Source of the DNA: Kiritimatiellia bacterium
GTDB lineage: Bacteria; Verrucomicrobiota; Kiritimatiellia; CAIQIC01; Lenti-01
DNA: 63,714 nt
Assembly (NCBI GenBank): GCA_017527155.1
Contig: JAFXQI010000029.1
Location: forward strand, 1-63,714
Reading direction: 5' to 3'
The translations under genes and the position numbers were made by a program. The notes under the pieces were generated by a model that had not been told where the DNA came from, ran no database searches, and saw only the letters and a list, made by a program, of their open reading frames with translations. The stretch's first letter is position 1; every line of letters begins with the position of its first letter. Of this stretch, positions 1-8,307 are shown in pieces.

Positions 1-107
1 AGGTCTCCCGGCTACGCATCGCGGAGCTGGAAGACGCCATCAACTCCATCCACCGTCGCCTTCTCCAAGGCCGCACCGCCCATGAAACCTACCTCGCCGC
101 CGCATGA
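1..107 (+). CDS. C-terminal fragment of an unrecognised protein
   Basis: The reading frame that starts at base 3 is open from the window edge to a TGA at 105-107. It gives about 34 residues with a helical, charged look (RIAELEDAINSIHRRLLQGR). No family is recognisable from so little. It is taken as coding because its codon use matches the neighbours and the downstream glycosyltransferase is on the same strand. The gene starts outside the window. Confidence 0.5.
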   Translation, partial: VSRLRIAELEDAINSIHRRLLQGRTAHETYLAAA

Positions 108-220
108 CTCCCCTGTGTCCGATTTCGCTTGCAAATCGCCCTCCTGCGGCGGCCGCGGTTCGCGGTTGTCATCGGCGGGGGGGGTGTGGTAGAGGGGTGG
201 GAGGAACGAAGGAGAAGCGC

Positions 221-1204
221 ATGAAATTGGTCATCCAGATGCCGGCCTTGAACGAGGAAGCGTCGATCGCGCAGGTGCTGCGGTCGTTGCCGGAGACGTT
301 GCCGGGCATCGACGAAATCGTGAAGCTGGTGGTGGACGACGGGTCGACCGACCGCACGGCGGAACTCGCGCGCGCGGAGGGGGCGGTCGTGGTGTCGCAT
401 CCGCGCAACCGCGGCGTGGGGATGGCGTTCCGCACGGGCATCGCGAAGGCGGCGGAGCTGGGCGCGGACCTGGTAGTCACCATCGATTCCGACGGGCAGT
501 TCGACGTGAACGACATCCCGAAGCTGCTGGCACCGATTCTCGGAGGAAAGGCCGATTTCGTCACGGCATCGCGCTTCCTGGACCCGGCGCTGGTGCCGGA
601 GATGCCGGGGGCGAAGCGGTGGGGCAACGACGTGATCGCGCGCTGGATCAGCGCCATCACGAAGCAGACGTTCCGGGACGTCTCGTGCGGCTTCCGCGCG
701 TATTCGCGCAACGCGTTCCTGCGGCTGAACCTGCTCGGTGCCTTCACGTACACGCACGAGGTGTTCCTGACGCTGGCGTTCGCGGACGTGCCGATCAAGG
801 AAATCCCCGTGAAAGTCCGCGGCGTGCGCGAACACGGCAAGAGCCGCGTGGCGAGCAACCTGTTCCGCTACGCGCACCGGACGGCGTCGATCATCCTCAA
901 GACCTACCGCGACTACCGGCCGCTCCACTTCTTCTGCTACGGCGCGCTCGCGCTCGGGGTGGTCGGGTTCGCCTTGCTGGGCTTCCTGGCATGGTTCCGC
1001 TGGACGACCGGCGGCTTCTCCCCGCACAAGTGGGCGGGCTTCGCGGGGGCGGGGTTCCTGGCCGCGGCGGGGGTGTCGTGGATGGTCGGGATCGTGGCGG
1101 AGATGCTCGTGCGCATCCGTACCGCCGCCGACGAGTCGCTCTTCCGCGTCCGCCGTCTCGAAATGGAAACCCGGTCCTGCAAGGAACGGCCGTCCGGCCG
1201 CTGA
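221..1204 (+). CDS. Family 2 glycosyltransferase (polyprenyl-phosphate sugar transferase type)
   Basis: This is a 327-residue GT-A fold glycosyltransferase. The N-terminus has the nucleotide-sugar motif VVDDGSTD at about residues 37-43, and the metal-binding DSDGQFD lies near residue 90. Two hydrophobic stretches near residues 235-260 and 275-305 suggest C-terminal membrane anchoring, as in enzymes that load sugars onto polyprenyl phosphate. The ATG at 221 was chosen because GAAGGAG lies just upstream; an in-frame ATG at 104 would add a non-homologous N-terminus. The exact donor and acceptor cannot be read from the sequence. An SPFH protein follows after 27 bases. Confidence 0.88.
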   Translation: MKLVIQMPALNEEASIAQVLRSLPETLPGIDEIVKLVVDDGSTDRTAELARAEGAVVVSHPRNRGVGMAFRTGIAKAAELGADLVVTIDSDGQFDVNDIPKLLAPILGGKADFVTASRFLDPALVPEMPGAKRWGNDVIARWISAITKQTFRDVSCGFRAYSRNAFLRLNLLGAFTYTHEVFLTLAFADVPIKEIPVKVRGVREHGKSRVASNLFRYAHRTASIILKTYRDYRPLHFFCYGALALGVVGFALLGFLAWFRWTTGGFSPHKWAGFAGAGFLAAAGVSWMVGIVAEMLVRIRTAADESLFRVRRLEMETRSCKERPSGR

Positions 1205-1231
1205 TTCCGCCAAACCGAAAGGAGCCTCCAC

Positions 1232-2071
1232 ATGGCCATGCACATTCCCTCCAACGCTTCGTCCGCCGCCATTCCCGCCCGCTGGGGACTGGTTCCCGTC
1301 GTGCTGCTCGCCGTCGTCGTCCTGCTGTATTCCGCGCTCGGCACGGTTCCGGCCGGACACCGCGGCGTGCTGCTCCGCCTCGGGCGCGTCACCGGCGAAG
1401 TCAAGGGCGAGGGCCTCTACGCCAAGATCCCCTTCATCGACACCGTCCGCATCATGGACTGCCGCATCCAGAAGGAGCAGGTCAAGACCGAGTGCTCCTC
1501 GAAGGACCTGCAGACCATCAACGCCATCCTCGCGCTGAACTTCCGCGTCCAGCCCGACCGCTGCCAGGACGTCTACCAGAACATCGGCATGCGCTACCTC
1601 GAAACCATCGTCGCGCCCGCGATGCAGGAAGGCGTGAAGGCCGCCATCGCCCAGTACACCGCCGAAGAACTCGTCACCAAGCGCGAGACCGTCCGCGAGC
1701 GCATGACCGAACTCCTCGGCCAGCGCCTCGCCCCCCTCGGCATCAAGACCGAGACGCTCAACATCATCAACCTCACCTTCGGCACCGCCTTCAACCAGGC
1801 GATCGAAGCGAAAGTCACGGCCGAGCAGAACGCCCTCGCCGCCAAGAACGTCCTCGCCCAGCGCCAGTACGAAGCGCAGCAGCTCGTCGCCACCGCCAAG
1901 GGCAAGGCCGAGGCGATGCAGATCGAAGCCGAGTCCCTCCGCACCAATCCCTCCATCCTGCGCCTGCGCGCGCTGGAGAAATGGAACGGCCAGCTCCCGC
2001 GCGTGATGGGCTCCACCGCCCTCCCGTTCGTCGACGTCGACGGCCTCACCGCCAACCCCTCCGGCAACTGA
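1232..2071 (+). CDS. SPFH/prohibitin-like membrane protein
   Basis: This 279-residue protein has one transmembrane segment at about residues 17-38 (LVPVVLLAVVVLLYSAL), then an SPFH/band 7 domain starting with VPAGHRGVLLRLGRV. A long Ala/Gln/Glu-rich helical region follows from about 190 (AEQNALAAKNVLAQRQYEAQ). This is the usual prohibitin-like layout: membrane anchored and oligomeric, often linked to FtsH protease or membrane microdomains. AAAGGAG lies about 8 bases before the ATG. Assignment to the SPFH superfamily is firm; the partner is not visible, since no protease gene is adjacent. Confidence 0.87.
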   Translation: MAMHIPSNASSAAIPARWGLVPVVLLAVVVLLYSALGTVPAGHRGVLLRLGRVTGEVKGEGLYAKIPFIDTVRIMDCRIQKEQVKTECSSKDLQTINAILALNFRVQPDRCQDVYQNIGMRYLETIVAPAMQEGVKAAIAQYTAEELVTKRETVRERMTELLGQRLAPLGIKTETLNIINLTFGTAFNQAIEAKVTAEQNALAAKNVLAQRQYEAQQLVATAKGKAEAMQIEAESLRTNPSILRLRALEKWNGQLPRVMGSTALPFVDVDGLTANPSGN

Positions 2072-2102
2072 CCCCGCCGGCCGCCCACCGGCCGGACACG
2101 GG

Positions 2103-2121
2103 TTTTCCAATGGTTGGAAAA
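2103..2121. repeat. 19-bp palindrome, single copy
   Basis: TTTTCCAATGGTTGGAAAA lies 32 bases after the SPFH stop codon. It belongs to the palindrome family that forms arrays at 5.65, 6.4, 8.1 and 34.7 kb. Confidence 0.8.
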
Positions 2122-2170
2122 CGGCGGACTGAAGGAGGGTTCAGGATTGGCTGCAGCTTTCCAGACGGGT

Positions 2171-2242
2171 CCCTCCCGCAAGGTCGCGCGGAAGCGCGCC
2201 CCGGGAGGGGCGCCGGGGGGAGGGACGCGCTTCCGCGCGTCC
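2171..2242. repeat. Double-hairpin REP-like element, copy 1
   Basis: The left half, GGTCGCGCGGAAGCGCG, folds on itself, and so does the right half, GGACGCGCTTCCGCGCGTCC. The two halves are also near reverse complements. The flank CTTTCCAGACGGGTCCCTCC is shared in diverged form with the copies at 15.27 and 52.82 kb. Confidence 0.75.
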
Positions 2243-2309
2243 CTTGCGCGCACCCCCATGTCCTGAATACAGCCCCCATCGTTCCAACCCCATCGTCGCG
2301 ATCCACTAA

Positions 2310-2465
2310 AGCGGTTTAAGAAATAGTGTGGCCGTAGCATGACATGGCCTCTGGTAGGGCGAGCACTCCGTGCGAGCCGCACACACGGGTGGAACGGCTC
2401 GCTCGGAGAGCTCGCCCTACCGGTCTGGAAGATAAAACAAGAGCCACACTACTTCTGAAACCGCT
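2310..2465. mobile_element. Miniature inverted-repeat element with 4-bp target duplication
   Basis: The ends are inverted repeats: AGCGGTTTAAGAAATAGTGT on the left matches the reverse complement of the right end with few changes. Inside is a second inverted pair, GGTAGGGCGAGC...CGAGCCG. CTAA flanks both sides (2306-2309 and 2466-2469). Removing the element restores CCACTAAAGTCCCCGAAGAA, which matches the uninterrupted repeat arm near 5300. It has no coding capacity. A diverged relative appears to bracket the repeat block at 52.77-52.95 kb. Confidence 0.7.
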
Positions 2466-2696
2466 CTAAAGTCCCCGAAGAACTGGCTTCCGGTTCTGCG
2501 GAGCTCCCTCCCAAGAAACTCCGTGCCGCCTTCCTCCGCGCGCTCCGTGTTTTGCGCCGCAGGCACGGGGAGAAAGAAGAACGAACGGGCTTTCCCCATG
2601 TGTGGACGGAGCTTGTCGGATCGGCATCCAGGGGCTTCCCTTTTGGCGCGCTTTGTGCGAAACTGATGGACAACATCCCAAAAAGGAGCGGACAAC

Positions 2697-4508
2697 ATGA
2701 ACACCTCCCCCACTACCGCAATCAAGGCCTTCGCCTTCGCCTTGGCCATCCTGCTGGCCCCGGCAATGGTGCTTGGCGATGGCTTCCTCAACGTGGACCT
2801 CAACTATGACTTCGAATCAGGTTCGGAAACGGAGGTGTACGTGTGCGGCTGTTTCAACAAATCCGCAACCAACATCACGATTCCCGAGGTAGTCGTGTAT
2901 GAATATGTAGTGCTGGATGAAGATGGCCAAGGTATTGTCAAGCAGCGCACTTGTCGCGTGACGCGCATCGGGAGGAATGCGTTTTCCGATTGCAACGCCT
3001 TGACGAGCGTGACGATTTCCGCCAGCGTGACAAACATCGGGGAGTATGCGTTTTGCCGTTGCAACGGCCTGACGAACGTGGCGATTCCAGACAGCGTGAC
3101 GAGCATCGGGGAGCATGGGTTTTCCGATTGCAGCGGCCTGACGAGCATGGCGATTCCCGCCAGCGTGACAAACATCGGGGAGTATGCGTTTTGCCGTTGC
3201 AGCGGCCTGACGAACGCAACGATTGGCAACGGCGTGACGCGCATCGGGAGGGATGCGTTTTCCGGTTGCAGCGGCTTGACGAGCGTGACTATTGGCAACA
3301 ACGTGACGAGTATCGGGTACGAGGCGTTTTCCGGTTGCAGCAGCTTGACGAGTGTGACGATTCCCGACAGTGTGACGAGCATCTGGAACGCTGCGTTTAA
3401 AGGTTGCAGCGGCCTGACGAGCGTGACGATTCTGGGCAATGTCACGAATGATACTTCCCCATTCATCAACTGCACGAATCTCACGACACTCGTCTTAGGG
3501 GAGGAGATGACAAAAGTCGGAAACCGCATGTTTTATGCTTGCAGCGGTCTGATGAGCGTGACGATTCCCAACAACGTGACAAGCATCGGGAACTCAGCCT
3601 TCGAGAATTGCTCAAATCTTACGAGCATGGCCATTGGCAACGGCGTGACAAACATCGGGACACACGTGTTTTCCGGGTGCAACTCACTGGAATCCTTTTC
3701 GGTGGCAAGCGACAACCCGGCCTTCAAGTCGGTTGATGGGCTTCTCCTGACGAAAGATGGGAAAACATTGTTGTACGGCGTAAACGGTGATGTCGTAATC
3801 CCTGATGGAGTCACGGAATTGAGCACCTATGCCTTCAACAACTACGGCGAACTGACGAGTATCGTCATCCCCAACAGCGTGATTCGTTTCCCAACGGAGG
3901 CTTTCGATGGTTGCGACAAGCTCTGGATATCCTGGTACCGCACCTTGGCCAACCTCGCGGCGGGTAGCGGGGCATCCGGCGGCTTGCCAGGCGACGCCGG
4001 CAAAACCGTGTCGTTCACCGTCACGAACGTCATCGTCCACTACGTGACGCAGAGCCTCCCGGGCGACGCGGTGACGCCGTCCACGAACTCGACGGGCATC
4101 GTGAACATCGTGGCCGAAGTGACGGCCGGCAAGGCGATTGCCATATCGGAGGACTGGGCGAAGCAGTATCCGGGCTTCGCGGAACAATACGGCGCCGACT
4201 TCTCCGCCGCGCTGACGATGGAGAACGGCAAGCGCGACGGCACCGGCGCCCCGATGTACGTCTGGCAGGATTACGTGGCGGGGACGGACCCGACGGATCC
4301 GGCGTCGGTGTTCACCGCGTCGGTCACCTTCGACGCCGAAACCGGCGAACCCGTCATCAGCTGGTCCCCGGAACTCTCCCCGGAGGAAGCGGCCAAGCGG
4401 CTCTACACCGTCTCCGGCAAGGTCAAGATGACCGACCCCGACTGGCTCCCGCTCGACGGCAACGCCTCCGACTTCAACTTCTACCGCGTCACCGTCGAAA
4501 TGAAGTGA
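2697..4508 (+). CDS. Secreted BspA-type leucine-rich repeat protein
   Basis: This 603-residue protein begins with a signal peptide (AFAFALAILLAPAMVLG, cleavage near 28). From about residue 80 to 400 it carries BspA/LRR_5 repeats with the recurring phrases SVTIPDSVTSIG and AFSGCSGLT. A non-repeat C-terminal part of about 170 residues includes YVAGTDPTDPASVF, a motif often seen near the end of secreted PVC proteins. The repeats are nearly identical at DNA level, so copy number may vary between strains. AAAAGGAG lies 8 bases before the ATG. The family is exported and often surface exposed; the ligand is unknown. Confidence 0.88.
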   Translation: MNTSPTTAIKAFAFALAILLAPAMVLGDGFLNVDLNYDFESGSETEVYVCGCFNKSATNITIPEVVVYEYVVLDEDGQGIVKQRTCRVTRIGRNAFSDCNALTSVTISASVTNIGEYAFCRCNGLTNVAIPDSVTSIGEHGFSDCSGLTSMAIPASVTNIGEYAFCRCSGLTNATIGNGVTRIGRDAFSGCSGLTSVTIGNNVTSIGYEAFSGCSSLTSVTIPDSVTSIWNAAFKGCSGLTSVTILGNVTNDTSPFINCTNLTTLVLGEEMTKVGNRMFYACSGLMSVTIPNNVTSIGNSAFENCSNLTSMAIGNGVTNIGTHVFSGCNSLESFSVASDNPAFKSVDGLLLTKDGKTLLYGVNGDVVIPDGVTELSTYAFNNYGELTSIVIPNSVIRFPTEAFDGCDKLWISWYRTLANLAAGSGASGGLPGDAGKTVSFTVTNVIVHYVTQSLPGDAVTPSTNSTGIVNIVAEVTAGKAIAISEDWAKQYPGFAEQYGADFSAALTMENGKRDGTGAPMYVWQDYVAGTDPTDPASVFTASVTFDAETGEPVISWSPELSPEEAAKRLYTVSGKVKMTDPDWLPLDGNASDFNFYRVTVEMK

Positions 4509-4869
4509 CGGGGGGAGGCCGCGGTTTTCCGAGCGGTTTCCTCTGTTTTCCGTCCGGGCCTGCGGCGGCAAACACGGAGGGGACGGAGGAAGGAGGCACG
4601 GAGGTGTTTTTGGGGGAGTTTGCGGGAGGAACATTCTCGCTCCGCAAACGCCCCACAAACGCGTCCCGGGGGCGCACGGGGGGGGAGGGAAGAGTGGCTT
4701 CTGGTTCTGCGAAGCTCCCCCAGTGGGTTTCCACTTCTCTCCCGGCCGCATTCCAAGCGTCCGGCTCGCCGGGACGGCTCGCCCCACCATGGGCCGCTCG
4801 GGGGAGGGCAGGCCGACCGACCGCCATTCCGTTTCGCCGGGGGGGCGGAGGGGGGCGTGAGATTATGGA

Positions 4870-5325
4870 AAACATTGGTTCTTCGGGGATTTTAGTGGAT
4901 TGCGTCGATGGGGGGGCCGATGGGGCCGTATTCAAGGCATGGGGTACGCGCAAGCATTCGCCCCCCTCCGAGAGGGGGGTGCCGCCCGGTGGAAGGCTCG
5001 GCAATGGGATTGTGCCTTCGGAGCAAATGGAAAGGGCGGCGGGGGGAGTACTGCGGGTGGCTGTCGATGCAGGCGTCCACTTGGTCCATCCGCAAAATTC
5101 TTGATTCGTTCGTTCCCGGTGCGGAGTCGCGCTTGCCGCGACGGCCAAGCGCAGTACTCCCCCCGTCGCGGCCCCTGCCGTTTCCCTTCTTCCATGCATG
5201 GACATCCCATTCATGGCCGCGCCACCCCCCTCTCGGAGGGGGGCGGATCCTGACACCCTCCTTGTTCCTTGCATTCGCGGAATTCGGGAGACGGTTCCAC
5301 TAAAGTCTCCGAAGAACCAAAACAT
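4870..5325. repeat. Long inverted repeat, hairpin-forming
   Basis: The left arm (about 4870-4990) and right arm (about 5210-5325) are imperfect reverse complements. Both contain TTGGTTCTTCGG, TTTTAGTGGA (changed on one side) and CCCCCCTCCGAGAGGGGGG. A second internal pair, GGGGGGAGTACTGCG, lies at 5043 and, inverted, near 5152. Part of the same arm, interrupted by a mobile element, is found at 2256-2490. The element has no gene and looks like a non-autonomous mobile or foldback element. Confidence 0.65.
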
Positions 5326-5399
5326 GGGCATTTTCGCTTGGTTTCCGCGTTGGAGGGGCTGGTTTTTCTTTCGCTTTCCAGGCGCGGTCCCGGCCGCAT

Positions 5400-5463
5400 G
5401 GTCGCGCGGAAGCGCGACCCTCCCGGGGCGGTCTCCGGGGGGAGGGACGCGCTTCTGCGCGTC
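5400..5463. repeat. Double-hairpin REP-like element, copy 2
   Basis: GGTCGCGCGGAAGCGCGACC is followed by GGGAGGGACGCGCTTCTGCG. It is the same two-hairpin design as the copies at 2.2, 15.3 and 52.8 kb, with a T in place of C in the second loop. Confidence 0.75.
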
Positions 5464-5641
5464 CGCGGCGGGATTTTCCGCGCGGGGAAGATTCCCCCTT
5501 GCGGTGGCGTCGGGGGAATCGGTAGGATGCGGGGGTTATGGACTTGGATTGCCGGACAGTCGATTCTGCGGTTTGCCTTCCGCGCCCGAAGGGCGGGCGG
5601 GGGGCGGGCGCGGCGTGCCGCGGCGCGGGGGAGGGAGCGGA

Positions 5642-5698
5642 AATTTTTTTCCAATCATTGGAAAACCGGCGAAAATATTTTCCAATCGTTGGAAAACT
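5642..5698. repeat. Two 19-bp palindromes
   Basis: TTTTCCAATCATTGGAAAA and TTTTCCAATCGTTGGAAAA stand side by side with a GC-rich spacer. The centre base differs between units, but the arms are constant. Confidence 0.8.
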
Positions 5699-5920
5699 CG
5701 CCGCCCTCCTTCTCCGGCTGGCGGTGACGCCGGCGCGCGCGTGGGCCGGCAAAGGGATGCCCGGGCCCGACGAGGTGGTGATGCAGAGGCAGGGCCCCGT
5801 TTGGCCAATGTGGCGCGATGTGGAAAAGGGGAAGGGGGCGCCCCATGACCGCACTCCTACAGCTCTCCTTATTTCAACAGAAAAACTGACAATGTCTTCA
5901 GATTGTGCATCTAGAAAGCC

Positions 5921-6325
5921 ATGAAAACGAAATATATTATTGCTTTGCTTTCCGTGATCTTCCTGTGTTCATGCAGTAAGCAAGAAGTGAAATCATGCGG
6001 TTCTCTGGAGGGCGATTGGCTGCTGTCGGGGGAATCGGCCAACAACAGGCGAATTCGCTTGAGCGCGAATGGCAATGCGTATTTCATGAATGTTCAAGGC
6101 AATGATGTCGGGATTAAAAACCATAATCTGATTTCTCCAAATGGAAGATGGGCGTTGTCCCATAATGGGAAAGAGCTGGAAATGGAGTTTCATCTTGACG
6201 GGGCCCTCTATTCGCATTCCGGGGAAATCGCCCATGTGAAGGAAGGTTTTGAAATATGGTTTGGTGTAGGCGATCCGGATGCATATGTGTGGAGGAAATG
6301 GAAATATGTCCGGGAAGCAGAATAG
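5921..6325 (+). CDS. Small AT-richer lipoprotein, unknown function
   Basis: This 134-residue protein starts with a lipoprotein signal, IALLSVIFLCSC, where the last Cys (residue 18) would be lipidated. The rest is predicted beta-rich (LEGDWLLSGESANNRRIRLS) and resembles small lipocalin-like or META-like lipoproteins, but no family is certain. Its base composition is clearly more AT-rich than the neighbours, which suggests recent acquisition. There is no strong Shine-Dalgarno sequence; AGAAAG lies just before the ATG. Confidence 0.7.
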   Translation: MKTKYIIALLSVIFLCSCSKQEVKSCGSLEGDWLLSGESANNRRIRLSANGNAYFMNVQGNDVGIKNHNLISPNGRWALSHNGKELEMEFHLDGALYSHSGEIAHVKEGFEIWFGVGDPDAYVWRKWKYVREAE

Positions 6326-6326
6326 A

Positions 6327-6475
6327 ATTATGGGGATTATGGGGACAATGGGGATTATGGGGACAGACCCCAACTTTCCCAATCATTGGAAAAATTTTTT
6401 CCAATCATTGGAAAAATATGGAAAGTTTTTTCCAATCGTTGGAAAATCTGAGAAAAAAGGGGACAGACCCCGAAT
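6327..6475. repeat. Short tandem repeat, 19-bp palindromes and GGGGACAGACCCC motif
   Basis: The segment begins with a tandem GGGGATTATGGGGACAATGG text. It then holds three palindromes of the TTTTCCAATCATTGGAAAA type between two copies of GGGGACAGACCCC (near 6359 and 6459). That motif is itself palindromic and is a common dispersed repeat in several bacterial phyla, as far as I recall. All of it lies between the lipoprotein gene and the next membrane protein gene. Confidence 0.75.
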
Positions 6476-6529
6476 TTCATCCACGCGGCTGGAAGCCGCA
6501 TCCCCCAAGCTTGGAGACAGGAGGGCGGC

Positions 6530-7264
6530 ATGAAACGGTTTCTCAAGAAATTCGTGGAATCGTGGTGGCTGGCGCCGTTGTGTTTCGCGGTGGCGGCGGT
6601 AGTGCAGGTTCCGCTTTCTTCGTGGTGCTTCGACAGGGCTTGGGATGCGGCTTTGAAGGCCGGTGCGCCGTCGGAACGTTGGGCCGCCATCATGGGTGGG
6701 TTCTGCGTCGGGTTTGGCCTTCTCATGCTGGTTTTCAAGGTGCTGGCCGTCGTTGCGGTCGTATTGGCGGCGGTCAGGCGGAAGTGGGGGCGCGTTTTGG
6801 CGGGGGTGGGAGCTTGCGTGGCGGCCTTGGTGGTTGCGTTGGGAGCGGTGGTTGCGGGATTGACGTGGGGAGAGGTTCGGAAAATCGAGTGTGAGTACGG
6901 CGGCAGGGAACCTTCCTTCGAGGAAATCGAACAGGATTGGTGCCACATCTACTACGTCATCATCCCCCATTGGGTCAGCATCGACTGGCGGCGGCGGCTC
7001 CGCGCTTTACCCGACGGGAGTTTCCTCCTGGCCGTGGAGGGCGGAAGCACGGAAAGAATAGAGGCGGAATACCGCGAGTGGAAAGCCAAGGGAAGTCAGC
7101 CGGGGCCTTCTCTTCCCTACCTTCCCTACAATGAGGACTTGTGGACGGAATGGAACCCCTCGAAAGAGGCGGTCGCGGAGAGAATACGGACCGGACATTG
7201 GCCGGAGAAGATTTCAAGCGAGAGCCCCCTTCTTCCCCAAGAGGAGAATCCAGCAGAACCATGA
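6530..7264 (+). CDS. Membrane protein, unknown function
   Basis: This 244-residue protein has two or three transmembrane segments in the first 125 residues (LAPLCFAVAAVVQVPL, then GLLMLVFKVLAVVAVVLA and VAALVVALGAVVAGLTWG). A soluble C-terminal part follows with several Trp and acidic residues. No family is recognised. GGAGACAGGAGGG precedes the ATG. It resembles the next gene in design (N-terminal helices, outside domain with Trp), so the two may be distant relatives or act together; this is inference. Confidence 0.65.
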   Translation: MKRFLKKFVESWWLAPLCFAVAAVVQVPLSSWCFDRAWDAALKAGAPSERWAAIMGGFCVGFGLLMLVFKVLAVVAVVLAAVRRKWGRVLAGVGACVAALVVALGAVVAGLTWGEVRKIECEYGGREPSFEEIEQDWCHIYYVIIPHWVSIDWRRRLRALPDGSFLLAVEGGSTERIEAEYREWKAKGSQPGPSLPYLPYNEDLWTEWNPSKEAVAERIRTGHWPEKISSESPLLPQEENPAEP

Positions 7265-7306
7265 GCGCTCTCCTCCAGCAATCCTTGCTTATCCCTTGCG
7301 CGAAGG

Positions 7307-7394
7307 CGCGGCAGGATGCCGCACCTCCGGAAGTGAGGCAGCACCTTTTGCACAAGCGGTGCCTGGCTTCCGGAGGTGCGGCTTCCAGCCGCGC
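7307..7394. repeat. Perfect-core inverted repeat before a start codon
   Basis: GCCGCACCTCCGGAAG in the left arm (about 7318) is matched by CTTCCGGAGGTGCGGC in the right arm (about 7367), and the similarity extends to about 42 bases each side. It ends only 16 bases before the next ATG. A half copy of the arm, GCGGCTGGAAGCCGC, lies before the previous gene at about 6485. It may be a small foldback element or an RNA hairpin in the leader. Confidence 0.7.
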
Positions 7395-7409
7395 CAGAGA
7401 GGGCGTGCA

Positions 7410-8093
7410 ATGAAAGCGGGAGGGAAGAGGCTTTTGCGATGGCTGCTGATTCTCTGCGGGGTGGCGGTCTTGGGCCCCCTTGCCCATTTTTGTTGGTGTT
7501 CCACGCTGGGAAGCGTGGCCTTGCTTTGCGCCGTGCCCTCCGCGCTGGCGGGACTCCTGCTCTGGCTGGGGAAGCGGTTGCTGGGCCGTGGTCGGCGCTG
7601 GGGAATGGCCCTCGTGACAATTGCCGTGGCCGTGTTCGTCGCCGTGCTGGCTTTGCTGGCGAATGTTGCTTGGCAGGCCGGTCCGTGGCACGACGGAATC
7701 GTCACGCACCGCACGGCGCCGGACGGACGCGAATACGTCCTTTCCCAGGCGTGGTCCGACTGGTACGGCGGCTATGACACCCGCCTTTTCGTCCGGGAAG
7801 CGGACGGAGAGTGGCAGTCATGCTGGAGGGTGCGCACCTGGAAGCCGATGTTCGGGAGTGGCTGTGAAATCCGGTTGCCCGAGCCGGACGAGGGGAAACC
7901 CGACGTCCGCTTGGCAAACGGAACGGACTGGTGGTTCTCTCCCGTTGCCCCGACCGTCCACCCGGCGGAGACGACGCCCGAAGAGCTCCATGCCTTCCAT
8001 CGGCAGGGAATGGCCAATCTCCGCGCCGGGAAACCGTACTGCGGGGGCGAGTGGAAGACTTCCCCGGAAGCGACGCAAGGGGGAGCACCGTGA
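7410..8093 (+). CDS. Membrane protein, unknown function
   Basis: This 227-residue protein has three hydrophobic segments near the N-terminus (WLLILCGVAVLGPLAHFC, ALLCAVPSALAGLLLWL and LVTIAVAVFVAVLALLAN). A soluble domain follows with WSDWYGGYDTRLFV and SCWRVRTWKP. No family is recognised. The ATG follows the large hairpin closely, and the Shine-Dalgarno is weak (AGAGAGGG). It lies just before the mre operon but is separated from it by six palindromes, so co-transcription is uncertain. Confidence 0.65.
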   Translation: MKAGGKRLLRWLLILCGVAVLGPLAHFCWCSTLGSVALLCAVPSALAGLLLWLGKRLLGRGRRWGMALVTIAVAVFVAVLALLANVAWQAGPWHDGIVTHRTAPDGREYVLSQAWSDWYGGYDTRLFVREADGEWQSCWRVRTWKPMFGSGCEIRLPEPDEGKPDVRLANGTDWWFSPVAPTVHPAETTPEELHAFHRQGMANLRAGKPYCGGEWKTSPEATQGGAP

Positions 8094-8132
8094 CGGCGCG
8101 GCTCCAGCGGCCCGCCCGCGGGCGGCGGGAAG

Positions 8133-8286
8133 TTTTCCAACCATTGGAAAAAAAGTTTCCAATCATTGGAAAATTTGGGCTGTTTTTTCCAACCATTGGA
8201 AAAATTTTTTCCAATCATTGGAAAAATCCGGAAAATTTTTTCCAATCGTTGGAAAACCGGCGAAAAATTTTTCCAATCGTTGGAAA
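8133..8286. repeat. Array of six 19-bp palindromes
   Basis: Six units of TTTTCCAAY(C/R)TTGGAAAA type stand in tandem with short, irregular, mostly A/T or GGCG spacers. Four centres are CAT-type and the last two CGT-type. The array occupies almost the whole spacer before mreC and ends 21 bases before its GTG. Spacers are far too short and irregular for CRISPR. Confidence 0.85.
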
Positions 8287-8307
8287 CTTCTTGCAGGAGG
8301 GTGTGCG

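Larger units (their letters stand above)
2072..2696. other. Gene-free spacer filled with repeats
   Basis: This 625-bp spacer holds, in order: a 19-bp TTTTCCAAT-type palindrome (2103-2121), a double-hairpin REP-like element (2171-2242), an arm of the long inverted repeat seen again at 4.9-5.3 kb, a miniature inverted-repeat element inserted into that arm (2310-2465), and a 2478-2580 segment that recurs in inverted orientation near 4557-4605. Open frames here are repeat translations. The last 30 bases carry the ribosome binding site of the next gene. Confidence 0.8.
4509..5920. other. 1.4-kb gene-free region of nested inverted repeats
   Basis: No open frame here has a recognisable protein or a good ribosome binding site. 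The stretch contains a reverse-complement copy of the 2.5-kb spacer text (about 4557-4605 and 4693-4720), a decayed leader tag at 4859, a 456-bp long inverted repeat (4870-5325), a REP-like element (5400-5463) and two 19-bp palindromes (5645-5697). The last roughly 200 bases become AT-richer and probably hold the promoter of the next gene. Confidence 0.75.

Noticed and set aside
89-2110. Long minus-strand frame opposite the first two genes
   Set aside because: Shadow of the glycosyltransferase and SPFH genes; composition is unlike any protein.
4505-5850. Several open frames of 60-280 codons in the 1.4-kb repeat region
   Set aside because: They read through inverted repeats in several frames, lack ribosome binding sites and have no conserved motifs.
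8133-8286. Palindrome array as a CRISPR
   Set aside because: Spacers are only a few bases, unequal and A/T- or GGCG-rich; no cas genes are in the window.
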